64,000 bases of DNA, from assembly GCA_947488935.1 (NCBI GenBank), contig CANLBN010000003.1, forward strand, positions 62,001-126,000. The letters are read 5' to 3'. The translations under genes and the position numbers were made by a program. Under the pieces are notes generated by a model. It did no database searches, was not told the DNA's origin, and saw nothing but the letters and a program-made list of their open reading frames with translations. Origin of the DNA: an uncultured Pseudomonadales bacterium (GTDB taxonomy: Bacteria > Pseudomonadota > Gammaproteobacteria > Pseudomonadales > Cellvibrionaceae). This document shows positions 36,788 through 44,683 of this stretch, piece after piece. How positions within the stretch are numbered: position 1 is the first letter of the stretch; every line of letters starts with the position of its first letter.

Positions 36788-37486
36788 ATGTGGTTGAATG
36801 ATACGCAAGTGACTGATTTTGCGATAGATAACTATCGAGAATCTTTATTAAACACTTGCCCTAACTATATTGTGATAGATAACTTATTTAATGCGACTAA
36901 GCTCGACGGGGTAGTAAGCGTTTTACAGCAATCCCATAACTGGCAAGCTCAAAAGCATACCTATGCTGCCTTATATGTCGATAACGCTACATGGCAAAAT
37001 ACGAGTAGCGATGAGCGCTTTGTACAACGTGATGTGTGGCAGCGTGATTTGGCGGGCACTAGTATTGTAAGTGCTTGTGCTGCGCAGGAATTTTTATCAT
37101 TTTTACGTGGGGCTAAGTTTATGGCTTTGTTGTCGCGTATTTTTAATGTGCCATTAACCGATATAAATGTCTCCGACCCTAATATTAATACCAATTACTT
37201 TCGCCTAGCGACGACGGATTTTGTCGAGCAACATGCCGATGACTCGCCAGGAAGAGAGGTGTGTATGTTGCTGTATTTGAATAAAGGGTGGGGCAGTAAT
37301 GCCGGTGGTGAGCTTAGCTTTGTGGGGCGAGAGGGTAGTAAGCCCATTACTATTGCCCCCTTATACAACCGCTGTGTTTTGTTTGACCCTCACTCAAAAG
37401 GCTCCGAGCACTGGGTAGAAAAACTAGGTGCCGAACAGGCTAATCGATACCGCTATAATGTGACCAGCTGGTATTGGAGGCAATAG
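36788..37486 (+). CDS. 2-oxoglutarate/Fe(II)-dependent oxygenase family protein
   Basis: About 232 residues with a prolyl-4-hydroxylase-like double-stranded beta helix: the HADDSPGREVCMLLYLN segment holds the HxD iron ligands, then GGELSFVGREG, and NRCVLFDPHSKGSEHWVEKL supplies the distal His and the following basic site. The substrate is unknown. I use the ATG at 36788; an upstream TTG at 36743 would add 15 residues without a clear ribosome binding site. Confidence 0.8.
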   Translation: MWLNDTQVTDFAIDNYRESLLNTCPNYIVIDNLFNATKLDGVVSVLQQSHNWQAQKHTYAALYVDNATWQNTSSDERFVQRDVWQRDLAGTSIVSACAAQEFLSFLRGAKFMALLSRIFNVPLTDINVSDPNINTNYFRLATTDFVEQHADDSPGREVCMLLYLNKGWGSNAGGELSFVGREGSKPITIAPLYNRCVLFDPHSKGSEHWVEKLGAEQANRYRYNVTSWYWRQ

Positions 37487-37612
37487 CCGCGATGCTATTT
37501 ATAATATAAGTCGGGTTAATGCCTGATTAACTGTTACGGTTATAGAGATTGTGCTTTTAGTGCTAGTATTCGTTTTTCTCTTCATGTGGCTAGGTATTGC
37601 GCCTTTTATTTT

Positions 37613-38461
37613 ATGCTCTCTATTTTAAAAGCTATTAAAAACCGACTTTTAGGCTTGTTTATCTCCAAGCCTGCGGAGAGTACATTCTCTTGGAAGGCAG
37701 AGTGGACAAGTTTTTTGTTGGAGCATGTTACTTTTTATCGAGTGCTTTCAGCTAAGGATAAAAAGCTCTTTGAGCGGCGTTGCTTATTGTTTATTAATAC
37801 CACCCGCATTGAGGCGGGTGCTTTTGATGTAAGCGATGCCGATCGTTTATTGGTCGCTGCCAGTGCGATTATTCCCGTGTGGGGTTTTGTTAATTGGCAT
37901 TATTTTAATTTGTCAGCGGTGTTTTTATTGCCCGGGCTTTTTAATAATGATTTTGAGTGCGGTATGCCCGACTCGCGTATTGCGGGTATGGTTGGCACTG
38001 GCCCTATGGCGGGTAAAATGGCATTGAGTCGCCCACATTTACACTATGGTTTCGAAAATGGCCGTGATAAGTCTAATGTGGGCATTCATGAATTTGTGCA
38101 TATGATCGATATGGCCGATGGCCGCTGCGATGGATTACCTGAGCGTTTGCATCAGTTTGAATGCACGGCAACATGGTTTGATTTTATCGAGCATAAGATT
38201 AGCCAAATTGATGAAGGTAAAAGCAATATTAATGATTATGGTGCGACTAACCGGCAGGAGTTTTTTGCGGTTGCATCGGAATATTTTTTTGAGCGACCTG
38301 CTATGTTAAAAAGGAAGCACCCAAAATTATTTGAATCGCTCACCACGTTCTACCAACAAAATGTATTAGAAATAGAAAAAGACGTAAAAGTAAAAGGCAA
38401 AGACCCTTGCCCCTGCGGTAGTGGTAGGCGCTATAAACGCTGTTGCTTGCCTTCTAAATAG
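37613..38461 (+). CDS. mtfA: MtfA-family zinc peptidase with C-terminal SEC-C motif
   Basis: An M90-type metallopeptidase of about 282 residues. The zinc motif HEFVH is in VGIHEFVHMIDMADG near residue 166, with a downstream NRQEFFAVASEYFFERP segment. In E. coli MtfA interacts with the glucose-regulator Mlc. The C-terminal ~20 residues form a SEC-C zinc motif (DPCPCGSGRRYKRCCL), not part of E. coli MtfA. I place the start at ATG 37613 (MLSILKAIKN). Confidence 0.88.
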   Translation: MLSILKAIKNRLLGLFISKPAESTFSWKAEWTSFLLEHVTFYRVLSAKDKKLFERRCLLFINTTRIEAGAFDVSDADRLLVAASAIIPVWGFVNWHYFNLSAVFLLPGLFNNDFECGMPDSRIAGMVGTGPMAGKMALSRPHLHYGFENGRDKSNVGIHEFVHMIDMADGRCDGLPERLHQFECTATWFDFIEHKISQIDEGKSNINDYGATNRQEFFAVASEYFFERPAMLKRKHPKLFESLTTFYQQNVLEIEKDVKVKGKDPCPCGSGRRYKRCCLPSK

Positions 38462-38514
38462 GCAGTGGTATGCAAGGTAAATAGCGCGCAATCAATGGCA
38501 CACACAAAAGTGCA

Positions 38515-39021
38515 TCAAAACTGCTTTAAAATACGTTCGTCGTAGTCGTCTACATTTAGGTTAATGTTAAATTCTTTGGCTAAACTTGCAAGCTCGTCTT
38601 GCTGAACCGCCAATTCATCCATCGTCAGTGTATTGTCATCTAACTCCCATAATAAACGCGAGCCTGCATAGCTGTAATGTATGGCAAGTAAGGCATCGGC
38701 GTTACCTGCTTTGCTGGCTATTTTGAGCTTGGGCATTTTTCGGGTAATTTTATTAAGGGCTTGTTTTAACTCCCAAACGTAGACTACTTCTATCATAAAA
38801 TCATGCCTACGATATTTATTGAGCAAATAAGCAACAGCGATGCCCGTAATCACAACGCCTAATAAATTCCAATGAAAATGGCTGCCGCTTTCGTCGGGAA
38901 ACAAGGCAATAAGTATTTGTGATATAGCCAAGCTGCCAATGGTTAAGCTAGCGATACATGCAATGATGACAATTTTAATATGGCGGCGGTAGCGCGCTTT
39001 GTTGACTGGGATAAGTTTCAT
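38515..39021 (-). CDS. DUF3087-family membrane protein
   Basis: A 168-residue protein with two predicted transmembrane helices (IKIVIIACIASLTIGSLA near 16-35 and WNLLGVVITGIAVAYLL near 48-65) and a soluble, acidic C-terminus. HFHWNLLGV and YAGSRLLWELDDNTL are the conserved DUF3087 blocks. Function unknown. A decayed copy of its C-terminus lies at 16215-16421. Confidence 0.82.
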   Translation of the reverse strand: MKLIPVNKARYRRHIKIVIIACIASLTIGSLAISQILIALFPDESGSHFHWNLLGVVITGIAVAYLLNKYRRHDFMIEVVYVWELKQALNKITRKMPKLKIASKAGNADALLAIHYSYAGSRLLWELDDNTLTMDELAVQQDELASLAKEFNINLNVDDYDERILKQF

Positions 39022-39275
39022 AGATGGTTGAGCGCTTAGGTTGAGTAATAAGGACTATAACAAAGTATGGCAGGGGCACCAAATAATATGGGCGCCTATG
39101 CTTTTGCGATTTGTATTTGTAGGAATATAATAAGACGGCGATATTATGTTAAAAATATCACAGTTTTAAATAGCCAATGTATTATTCTGGTAAATATAAA
39201 AAATAATGAGTGGTTTTTTGCAAGTTTGATAGTCTCTCTATAGGTTAATTTTTATTTATTAGGAGTGTATTAATT

Positions 39276-40004
39276 ATGCGTTTACTATTTTTGTTATTGC
39301 CTATTTTATTGTTACCTACCGCGGTGCTAGCAGAAAAAGAGCTGATGTTTCCCTCGGAGGATGGAGTGGTAATCGTGGCCGATTTTTACGCATCTAAGAA
39401 GCCCGCTACCGAAAAAACACTGATTATTTTGTTTCACCAAGCCGGTAGCTCTCGTGGCGAGTACAGAAAGATTGCCCCACGATTAGCACAGCTAGGTTAC
39501 GATGCGCTCGCGATTGATCAGCGCTCGGGCAAAATCTTTGATGGGGTAGAGAATAAAACCGCGATTCAGGTTAACGTAGGCTATAACCACATTAAGGCAT
39601 TACCTGATATGCGCGCCGCAATTAACTATGGGCGCAAGGTGCTTGGCGCAGAGCGTATTATTCTTTGGGGTTCTTCTTATTCTGCGTCTTTATCTTTGGT
39701 GTTAGCGGGGCAACAATCGATCGATGTCGATGGTGTGTTGTCGTTCTCGCCTGGCGAATATTTTAGAGGTAAGCTTTTTGTCAAAAAAGCAGCGCCAAAC
39801 ATCTCGGTACCTGTATTTATCACCTCGGCGCGAAGCGAGCAAAAACAATGGCAGACAATATTTAATAATATCTCTGCCGCTAAAACAGGCTTTGTGCCCA
39901 AGGGCGCAGGTAAGCATGGCTCGTCGGCTTTGTTGTCTCAAGATAGTGGCGAATACTGGCAGGCAGTGTTACTGTTTATGAATAAGCATTTTTCAATCGA
40001 TTGA
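39276..40004 (+). CDS. Exported alpha/beta hydrolase (copy 1)
   Basis: A 242-residue secreted protein with a signal peptide (MRLLFLLLPILLLPTAVLA) and an alpha/beta-hydrolase core: LIILFHQAGSSRGEY (oxyanion region), nucleophile elbow LWGSSYSASLS near residue 130, and a late GKHGSSAL His. It is very similar over its full length, without gaps, to 55792-56520 (about seven in ten residues by eye). The two copies, in the same orientation, bracket the RNA-repair island. Substrate unknown. Confidence 0.82.
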   Translation: MRLLFLLLPILLLPTAVLAEKELMFPSEDGVVIVADFYASKKPATEKTLIILFHQAGSSRGEYRKIAPRLAQLGYDALAIDQRSGKIFDGVENKTAIQVNVGYNHIKALPDMRAAINYGRKVLGAERIILWGSSYSASLSLVLAGQQSIDVDGVLSFSPGEYFRGKLFVKKAAPNISVPVFITSARSEQKQWQTIFNNISAAKTGFVPKGAGKHGSSALLSQDSGEYWQAVLLFMNKHFSID

Positions 40005-40052
40005 TTTCATGCAAGCCTAGCTCGATGCAGAGTCCTTTGCGTTATCAATGTT

Positions 40053-41666
40053 TTATAAAGGCGTTATATCATTAAAGTGAATGTCATACTTTGCGAGTAA
40101 TTGCTTGATACGGTGTGAGTCGTTGGTCGATTTTTTTAGATCCCTGCTAACTTGAAAAAGCTTTCGACTTGCCTCGGCCATCGATGCCGACTCTTGGCAA
40201 ATATTAATAATGCCAGCCAGTTTTATTTGGTCGTAAAGGTCAATTTTTTCACAGCTATTCTCACCCAATACACGCTCTATTGTATTTTTTATTGAGCCTG
40301 TTGTACTTAAATTATTGTTCCATTTTTTATTGAGGCGTAGTATCTCTTCGTCAACGACTTTTGTGGTGATCCTGCCGCCTTCGGCGAGTGTGCCCATGCG
40401 TGTAATGCTGGCATTTAAGTCTCTAAAGTTGGCAGACCAAAGTGCCTTAGGTGATTGGCCAAAGGCCAAATACTTTTCCTTTGCAGCTTTGTTAAATCGA
40501 ATGAGGTGCCCGGCCTTTTTCGAAAACTTGTCAATTTCATAGCTAATATTGGGCTCTAAGTCTTCTATGCGTTCTTTAAGCGAGGGCAGTTGGTAGGTCC
40601 ATAAATCGATTCGTGCGAGTAGGTCCTCTCTAAATTTGCCCGCTTGGGTTTGTTGTATTAAATCTTTGTTTGTTCCTGCAATTAATTGAAAGTTGCTGCT
40701 TACCTCTTTATCGGAGCCAAAGGGCATAAAGTGTTTGGTCTCTATTGCTCGCAATAACATGGCTTGTTCATCTAGGCCAAGCTCACCAATCTCATCCAAA
40801 AACAGTAAGCCGTTATTTGCCTCCATTAATAGGCCTGCTCTGTCGGATGTGGCGCCGGTAAAGGCGCCTTTTTTATGGCCAAACAAAGTCGACATGGTAT
40901 TTTCGCCGTGTAAGGTTGCACAGTTTACAGCAACAAATTTACCGCTAAGTTTCTCTTGTTGTTTCCTGAGTTTATACAGGTTGTGGGCAAGTTGAGATTT
41001 TCCTGCACCCGTTGGGCCAGTAATTAAAATAGGCTCCTTAGATCGAATAGAAACCTGTTCAAGTTGCTCGATCATTTTATTAAATTGAGCGTTGCGAGTT
41101 GCTATGCCGCTTTTTAAATAGCTGGTCGCTTCTTTGTGCTCTGTTTGAAAGCGTGAAGCAATCTGGTCGTATTTAGAGAGGTCTAAATCGATGGTTTGGT
41201 ATTCGCTAGTTGCGTATTGGTCTGTTCGATTTTTGTTGGGTTTGGCCGGAGAGGTCTGTATTAATTTAGCGGGAATATAGTGGGCCTCTGTTAATAGGTA
41301 CCAGCATATTTGCGCAACGTGTGTGCCTGTTGTGATATGGACTAAATACTCTTCTTGCTCGGCATCGAAATCGTATCCACGAGAAAAATCTAATAACTCG
41401 CTATACACACTCTCGAAATCCCAAGGCGAATGAAAATTAACGATGTGATGAACAACCTCGGTTTCGGGCGAGATTAGTCGAATATCTTCGGTGACTTGTT
41501 TGGCAAGGCCGCGAGAGTGATTATCAAATATAAGCTCAAGGCGGTCGATAACAAGGTCGTCATGTTGGCATAGGGATATAGTTGGTCGCCATCGCTCCCA
41601 TCGATTATTGCCCTTGCCACGGCGATCTAGAGTGGTGCCTAAAATGCTAAATGCGATAGTTTTCAT
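40053..41666 (-). CDS. rtcR: RtcR, sigma-54-dependent activator of RNA repair genes
   Basis: A 537-residue activator: an N-terminal RtcR CARF-like sensor (~1-180), an AAA+ domain with Walker A GPTGAGKSQ near 220, the sigma-54-contacting GAFTGA loop near 270 and Walker B LFLDEIGELG near 292, and a C-terminal helix-turn-helix region. In other bacteria RtcR is activated by RNA with a 2',3'-cyclic phosphate and switches on rtcBA. Here it is divergent from a candidate sigma-54 promoter at 41810 and the rtc operon, the classic layout. Confidence 0.95.
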   Translation of the reverse strand: MKTIAFSILGTTLDRRGKGNNRWERWRPTISLCQHDDLVIDRLELIFDNHSRGLAKQVTEDIRLISPETEVVHHIVNFHSPWDFESVYSELLDFSRGYDFDAEQEEYLVHITTGTHVAQICWYLLTEAHYIPAKLIQTSPAKPNKNRTDQYATSEYQTIDLDLSKYDQIASRFQTEHKEATSYLKSGIATRNAQFNKMIEQLEQVSIRSKEPILITGPTGAGKSQLAHNLYKLRKQQEKLSGKFVAVNCATLHGENTMSTLFGHKKGAFTGATSDRAGLLMEANNGLLFLDEIGELGLDEQAMLLRAIETKHFMPFGSDKEVSSNFQLIAGTNKDLIQQTQAGKFREDLLARIDLWTYQLPSLKERIEDLEPNISYEIDKFSKKAGHLIRFNKAAKEKYLAFGQSPKALWSANFRDLNASITRMGTLAEGGRITTKVVDEEILRLNKKWNNNLSTTGSIKNTIERVLGENSCEKIDLYDQIKLAGIINICQESASMAEASRKLFQVSRDLKKSTNDSHRIKQLLAKYDIHFNDITPL

Positions 41667-41809
41667 GTATCTAATATAATATTTAACTATCTAGAAAGAT
41701 AGTTTATTGTCATTTTATTTTGGCTGGTTTTGCTACTCTGATTTTTGATATAAAAATTAAATTCAATAAAAACAACAGTTTAAATTTATTTTTAGGGTCT
41801 TTTCAAAAG

Positions 41810-41826
41810 TTGGCACTCTCTTCGCT
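41810..41826 (+). promoter_or_regulatory. Candidate sigma-54 promoter of the rtc operon
   Basis: TTGGCAC-TCTCT-TCGCT fits the -24/-12 consensus YTGGCAC-N5-TTGCW with the required 12-base GG-to-GC spacing; the only core deviation is C for the second T of the -12 box. It lies between divergent rtcR and the structured RNA, with predicted start near 41837. Confidence 0.8.
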
Positions 41827-41837
41827 ATATACAACTT

Positions 41838-42099
41838 ACTAATCAACAAAATGATTTTTATTGGGCACGCTAGTGCGAAGGGAGTGCTACCACCTAAAAC
41901 GATTATGTAAAGGTGGCCGAGTAAGATCGGTGGCAGTCTAAGTGAATCGGCACGTATGGTTGAGGATGCAGGCTCGATGCTCTATGGCGGGTGTCAGCTG
42001 GTGCGCCTAGTCTAATTATGGGAAGCCAAGTGTCGATAAAGCCGTTGGTAATGCTCCGGTTACTGCTATTCGCGGGTTCGAGTCCCGTCGTGTCCACCA
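41838..42099 (+). ncRNA. Structured RNA with 3' tRNA-like T-arm and CCA (Y RNA-like candidate)
   Basis: The 3' end reads as a tRNA elbow: T-stem GCGGG/CCCGT around a TTCGAGT loop (42072-42088), a 7-base acceptor-like strand CGTGTCC, discriminator A and encoded CCA (42097-42099). GGCACG at 41949-41954 can pair with CGTGTC. A further arm GGTAA/TTACT lies just before. Upstream, a CCACC/GGTGG hairpin is followed by GGCCGAGTAAG, reminiscent of the Ro-binding strand of bacterial Y RNAs. RtcB-linked Y RNA-like molecules are known in Salmonella, but no Ro60/Rsr gene is in this window. The 5' end is inferred from the sigma-54 site. No canonical anticodon arm is present. Confidence 0.6.
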
Positions 42100-42100
42100 A
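42081..42100 (+). repeat. 20-base direct repeat, copy 1 (tRNA-like 3' end)
   Basis: AGTCCCGTCGTGTCCACCAA is the 3' T-arm/acceptor/CCA of the tRNA-like RNA. An exact copy is at 42673-42692, and the pair brackets the zinc-ribbon gene. Confidence 0.9.
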
Positions 42101-42123
42101 TAGATACATTAAGGTAAATAGCA

Positions 42124-42531
42124 ATGAAGAGTGGTAAGCAAAGACGATTAGAAATTAAGGCGCGCCGTAGGCAGCGAGCGATGTCTTCTACAAAGGGGAA
42201 TACATTTTCACGCTTGGGAAATGTGCGCCCCGCTGGTGTTGTGGCAGCAGATCACTTGCAGCTTTCCCATGTGGATACTTATGGGTTTCTACCCGCTTTT
42301 TATGTTGATCTCCCTTTTACTTGTCGTATTTGTGGAGTAAATGAAATTTGGACAGCCGCACGGCAAAAGTGGTGGTATGAGATGGCTAAAGGGCATATAG
42401 ATTCAACTGCGGCTCACTGTAGGCAATGCCGGCGAGATATAAGAGCTGAAAAGCAACTCCAAAAAGAGCATATGAAAGAGATGGCCCAAAAGAAGCCTCA
42501 TCCGAATGAGGCATTTTTTAAAAACATATAG
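42124..42531 (+). CDS. Zinc-ribbon protein of the rtc operon (zf-trcl-like)
   Basis: A 135-residue protein. The N-terminus is highly basic (RRLEIKARRRQRA). The C-terminal half carries a two-CxxC zinc ribbon, LPFTCRICGVNEIWTAARQ and HCRQCRRDIRAE, with the KWWYEMAKG segment between, matching the probable zinc-ribbon family PF13451. The charge and zinc site suggest RNA binding (inference). The gene lies between two identical 20-base copies of the tRNA-like 3' end and precedes rtcB. Confidence 0.75.
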   Translation: MKSGKQRRLEIKARRRQRAMSSTKGNTFSRLGNVRPAGVVAADHLQLSHVDTYGFLPAFYVDLPFTCRICGVNEIWTAARQKWWYEMAKGHIDSTAAHCRQCRRDIRAEKQLQKEHMKEMAQKKPHPNEAFFKNI

Positions 42532-42625
42532 CAACACAAGTAAGTTCTAACCCTGCATTTTTGTTGTAGATGATATGAACGATTAAGTATGAGGCTCAAT
42601 AAGATTGCAGGTGCAAAGTTGGCTG

Positions 42626-42655
42626 CCATGATCGGCGATCACGGAGTGATTTTTT
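42626..42655 (+). promoter_or_regulatory. Terminator-like hairpin upstream of rtcB
   Basis: CCATGATC-GGC-GATCACGG forms an 8-bp stem with one mismatch, followed at a short distance by TTTTTT. It may terminate or attenuate transcripts of the zinc-ribbon gene before rtcB. Confidence 0.4.
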
Positions 42656-42672
42656 ACAGGGATGTAAACAAC

Positions 42673-42692
42673 AGTCCCGTCGTGTCCACCAA
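42673..42692 (+). repeat. 20-base direct repeat, copy 2
   Basis: Exact copy of 42081-42100, but here the preceding bases do not form the 5' half of a T-stem. It lies 19 bases ahead of the rtcB start codon. Confidence 0.9.
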
Positions 42693-42711
42693 ATATTATG
42701 AGGAAGTAAAA

Positions 42712-43938
42712 ATGACAAAAGTTAATTATGAAGTAATGCAAGAGGGTGGTGTGCCGATTAAATCGTGGACGCGTGGTGTGCCGTTTGAAGAGGAGGCGAG
42801 ATCGCAGCTTAAAAATATAGCCAAGCTCCCTTTTATACATAAATGGGTGGCAGCGATGCCCGATGTGCATTTGGGTAAAGGGGCGACTATCGGCTCAGTA
42901 GTGCCAACGCTGGGTGCGGTGATTCCTGCTGCGGTTGGTGTGGATATAGGTTGCGGAATGATGGCGGTAAAAACCAGTATAAAGGCTTCGGATTTACCCG
43001 ATAACTTAGCGGGCGTGAGGTCGGCCATTGAGGCTGCTGTACCACACGGGCGCTCTAACCGAGCAAGAGGAGGCCGAGATAAGGGTGCCTGGTCGAATGC
43101 CCCCGACGATGTGCTTAAGGCATGGTTACCGCTGGTTGATCAATTCGAACGCTTGGTAGATAAGCATCCGGTACTTAAAAATACCAATAACATGAACCAT
43201 CTAGGTACCTTGGGTACAGGTAATCATTTTATCGAGGTTTGCTTGGATGAGCATAACGCGGTGTGGTTTATGTTGCATAGTGGGTCACGTGGTGTGGGTA
43301 ACCGAATAGGTACACACTTTATTGAAAAGGCCAAAAAAGATATGGAGCGTTGGCATATTCAATTACCGGATTCTGACTTGGCGTATTTGCCCGAAGGGTC
43401 CGACCATTTTGACCAGTATGTAGAGGCGGTTGAATGGGCGCAAAATTTTGCACGTGTTAATAGAGAGGTAATGATGTGTCGGGTGATTGCAGCGGTAAGA
43501 AAAGTATTAGGTATTAACTTTGAGGCCAGAAAGGAAGCGGTCAATTGCCATCATAACTATGTGTCTAGAGAACATCACTATGGCAAGAATGTATTGGTGA
43601 CAAGAAAAGGTGCCGTAAGAGCGCGCGAGGACGAGATGGGTATTATACCTGGCAGCATGGGCGCAAAATCTTTTATTGTGCGTGGTTTAGGTAACGAAGA
43701 AAGTTTTTGTAGCTGCAGCCATGGCGCCGGCCGCGTGATGTCGCGTACTAAGGCTAAAAAATTAGTGTCGCTCGAAGAGCACCGCTTAGCGACAGCCGAT
43801 GTTGAATGCCGTAAAGACGAAGGCGTGATTGATGAAACGCCTAAGGCCTATAAGCCAATCGAAAAAGTGATGGAAGCGCAAAAAGATTTAGTTGAGGTGG
43901 TATATACCTTAAAGCAAGTGGTTTGTGTAAAAGGCTAG
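42712..43938 (+). CDS. rtcB: RNA-splicing ligase RtcB (copy 1)
   Basis: Joins RNA 3'-phosphate or 2',3'-cyclic phosphate ends to 5'-OH ends using GTP and Mn. At 408 residues it equals E. coli RtcB. Metal and nucleotide ligands are visible: VDIGCGMMAV (Cys near 78), GTGNHFIEV, FMLHSGSRGVGN, NCHHNYVSREH, and the guanylylated His in CSHGAGRVMSR near 337. The ATG at 42712 is chosen because GAGGAAG lies upstream; the frame extends further upstream through the 20-base repeat but without family similarity. Confidence 0.97.
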   Translation: MTKVNYEVMQEGGVPIKSWTRGVPFEEEARSQLKNIAKLPFIHKWVAAMPDVHLGKGATIGSVVPTLGAVIPAAVGVDIGCGMMAVKTSIKASDLPDNLAGVRSAIEAAVPHGRSNRARGGRDKGAWSNAPDDVLKAWLPLVDQFERLVDKHPVLKNTNNMNHLGTLGTGNHFIEVCLDEHNAVWFMLHSGSRGVGNRIGTHFIEKAKKDMERWHIQLPDSDLAYLPEGSDHFDQYVEAVEWAQNFARVNREVMMCRVIAAVRKVLGINFEARKEAVNCHHNYVSREHHYGKNVLVTRKGAVRAREDEMGIIPGSMGAKSFIVRGLGNEESFCSCSHGAGRVMSRTKAKKLVSLEEHRLATADVECRKDEGVIDETPKAYKPIEKVMEAQKDLVEVVYTLKQVVCVKG

Positions 43939-44012
43939 GTCTACATTTTTTGGTGGGCAATTGGCATGGATGCCAAGTTGCACCATTTCAATAAAACAGG
44001 AATTGTCAGTGT

Positions 44013-44654
44013 ATGAAGCAAAAAAATATTCATGAAGAGCGAATTAAGGCGTACAAAAAATGGCGGAAAAAGTGGCCAAAAATAGAACTGGCCGATATCA
44101 CTAAAGTAACGCCTTCAATAAAGCTGTTGTTAGATTACATTGAAGAGAATTACGCGGTTCCTGCTATTTATAAGCAGTACAAGATAGGCAAAAAAGATTG
44201 GGTCGATCCGGATAATATCAAAATAGAAAAATTTCATCTTTATTTACATTGCTACGATTTATTAATGCATAAAGATATAGCGGATGGTGAATTGAAGCCA
44301 GATCTATTAAATGTAGTCGGGCTTGATGATCCTTGGGGTATTGCTAAATTGATGGGTTTAGAAAATCTAAATCATTTTCAATTTGTTGCTGAGTTAGCCT
44401 CTGCTATACATAGCGGTGGAGCTTATGACGGGTCGATATGCGACGCGAAAGGTGAAAAAGCATTGGAGCTTGCATTGGCGTGTTATAAAGAATGGGCAGT
44501 CAATCATGAGTTTAATACTTGGGAGCTTTCGTTTAATCGCTTAGGTAATGAGTGGAGTTCATGGTTTTGCAATGTCGCATGGGATAACGCATGGGTATCA
44601 TATGACTATAAAGCAGGTGTGTTTACGCTTTTCGCCATAACCGATACCGATTGA
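44013..44654 (+). CDS. Unknown protein between rtcB and rtcA
   Basis: I do not recognise this 213-residue protein. It is Trp/Tyr-rich with a basic N-terminus (KAYKKWRKKWPKI) and a C-terminal segment SFNRLGNEWSSWFCNVAWD. No membrane helix, signal peptide or catalytic motif is clear. Its stop codon overlaps the longest possible rtcA frame, and it follows rtcB by 74 bases, so it belongs to the rtc operon and may take part in RNA repair. A perfect 7-bp palindrome (TTGGCAT-GG-ATGCCAA, 43961-43976) lies just upstream. Confidence 0.65.
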   Translation: MKQKNIHEERIKAYKKWRKKWPKIELADITKVTPSIKLLLDYIEENYAVPAIYKQYKIGKKDWVDPDNIKIEKFHLYLHCYDLLMHKDIADGELKPDLLNVVGLDDPWGIAKLMGLENLNHFQFVAELASAIHSGGAYDGSICDAKGEKALELALACYKEWAVNHEFNTWELSFNRLGNEWSSWFCNVAWDNAWVSYDYKAGVFTLFAITDTD

Positions 44655-44683
44655 TAAATTATAATTATGAAGAAGCCGTTAAA

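Noticed and set aside
43951..43990. A second sigma-54 promoter at TTGGCAT...TTGCA before the unknown rtc-operon gene.
   Set aside because: The GG-to-GC spacing is 17 bases rather than 12; the sequence is better explained as a palindrome.
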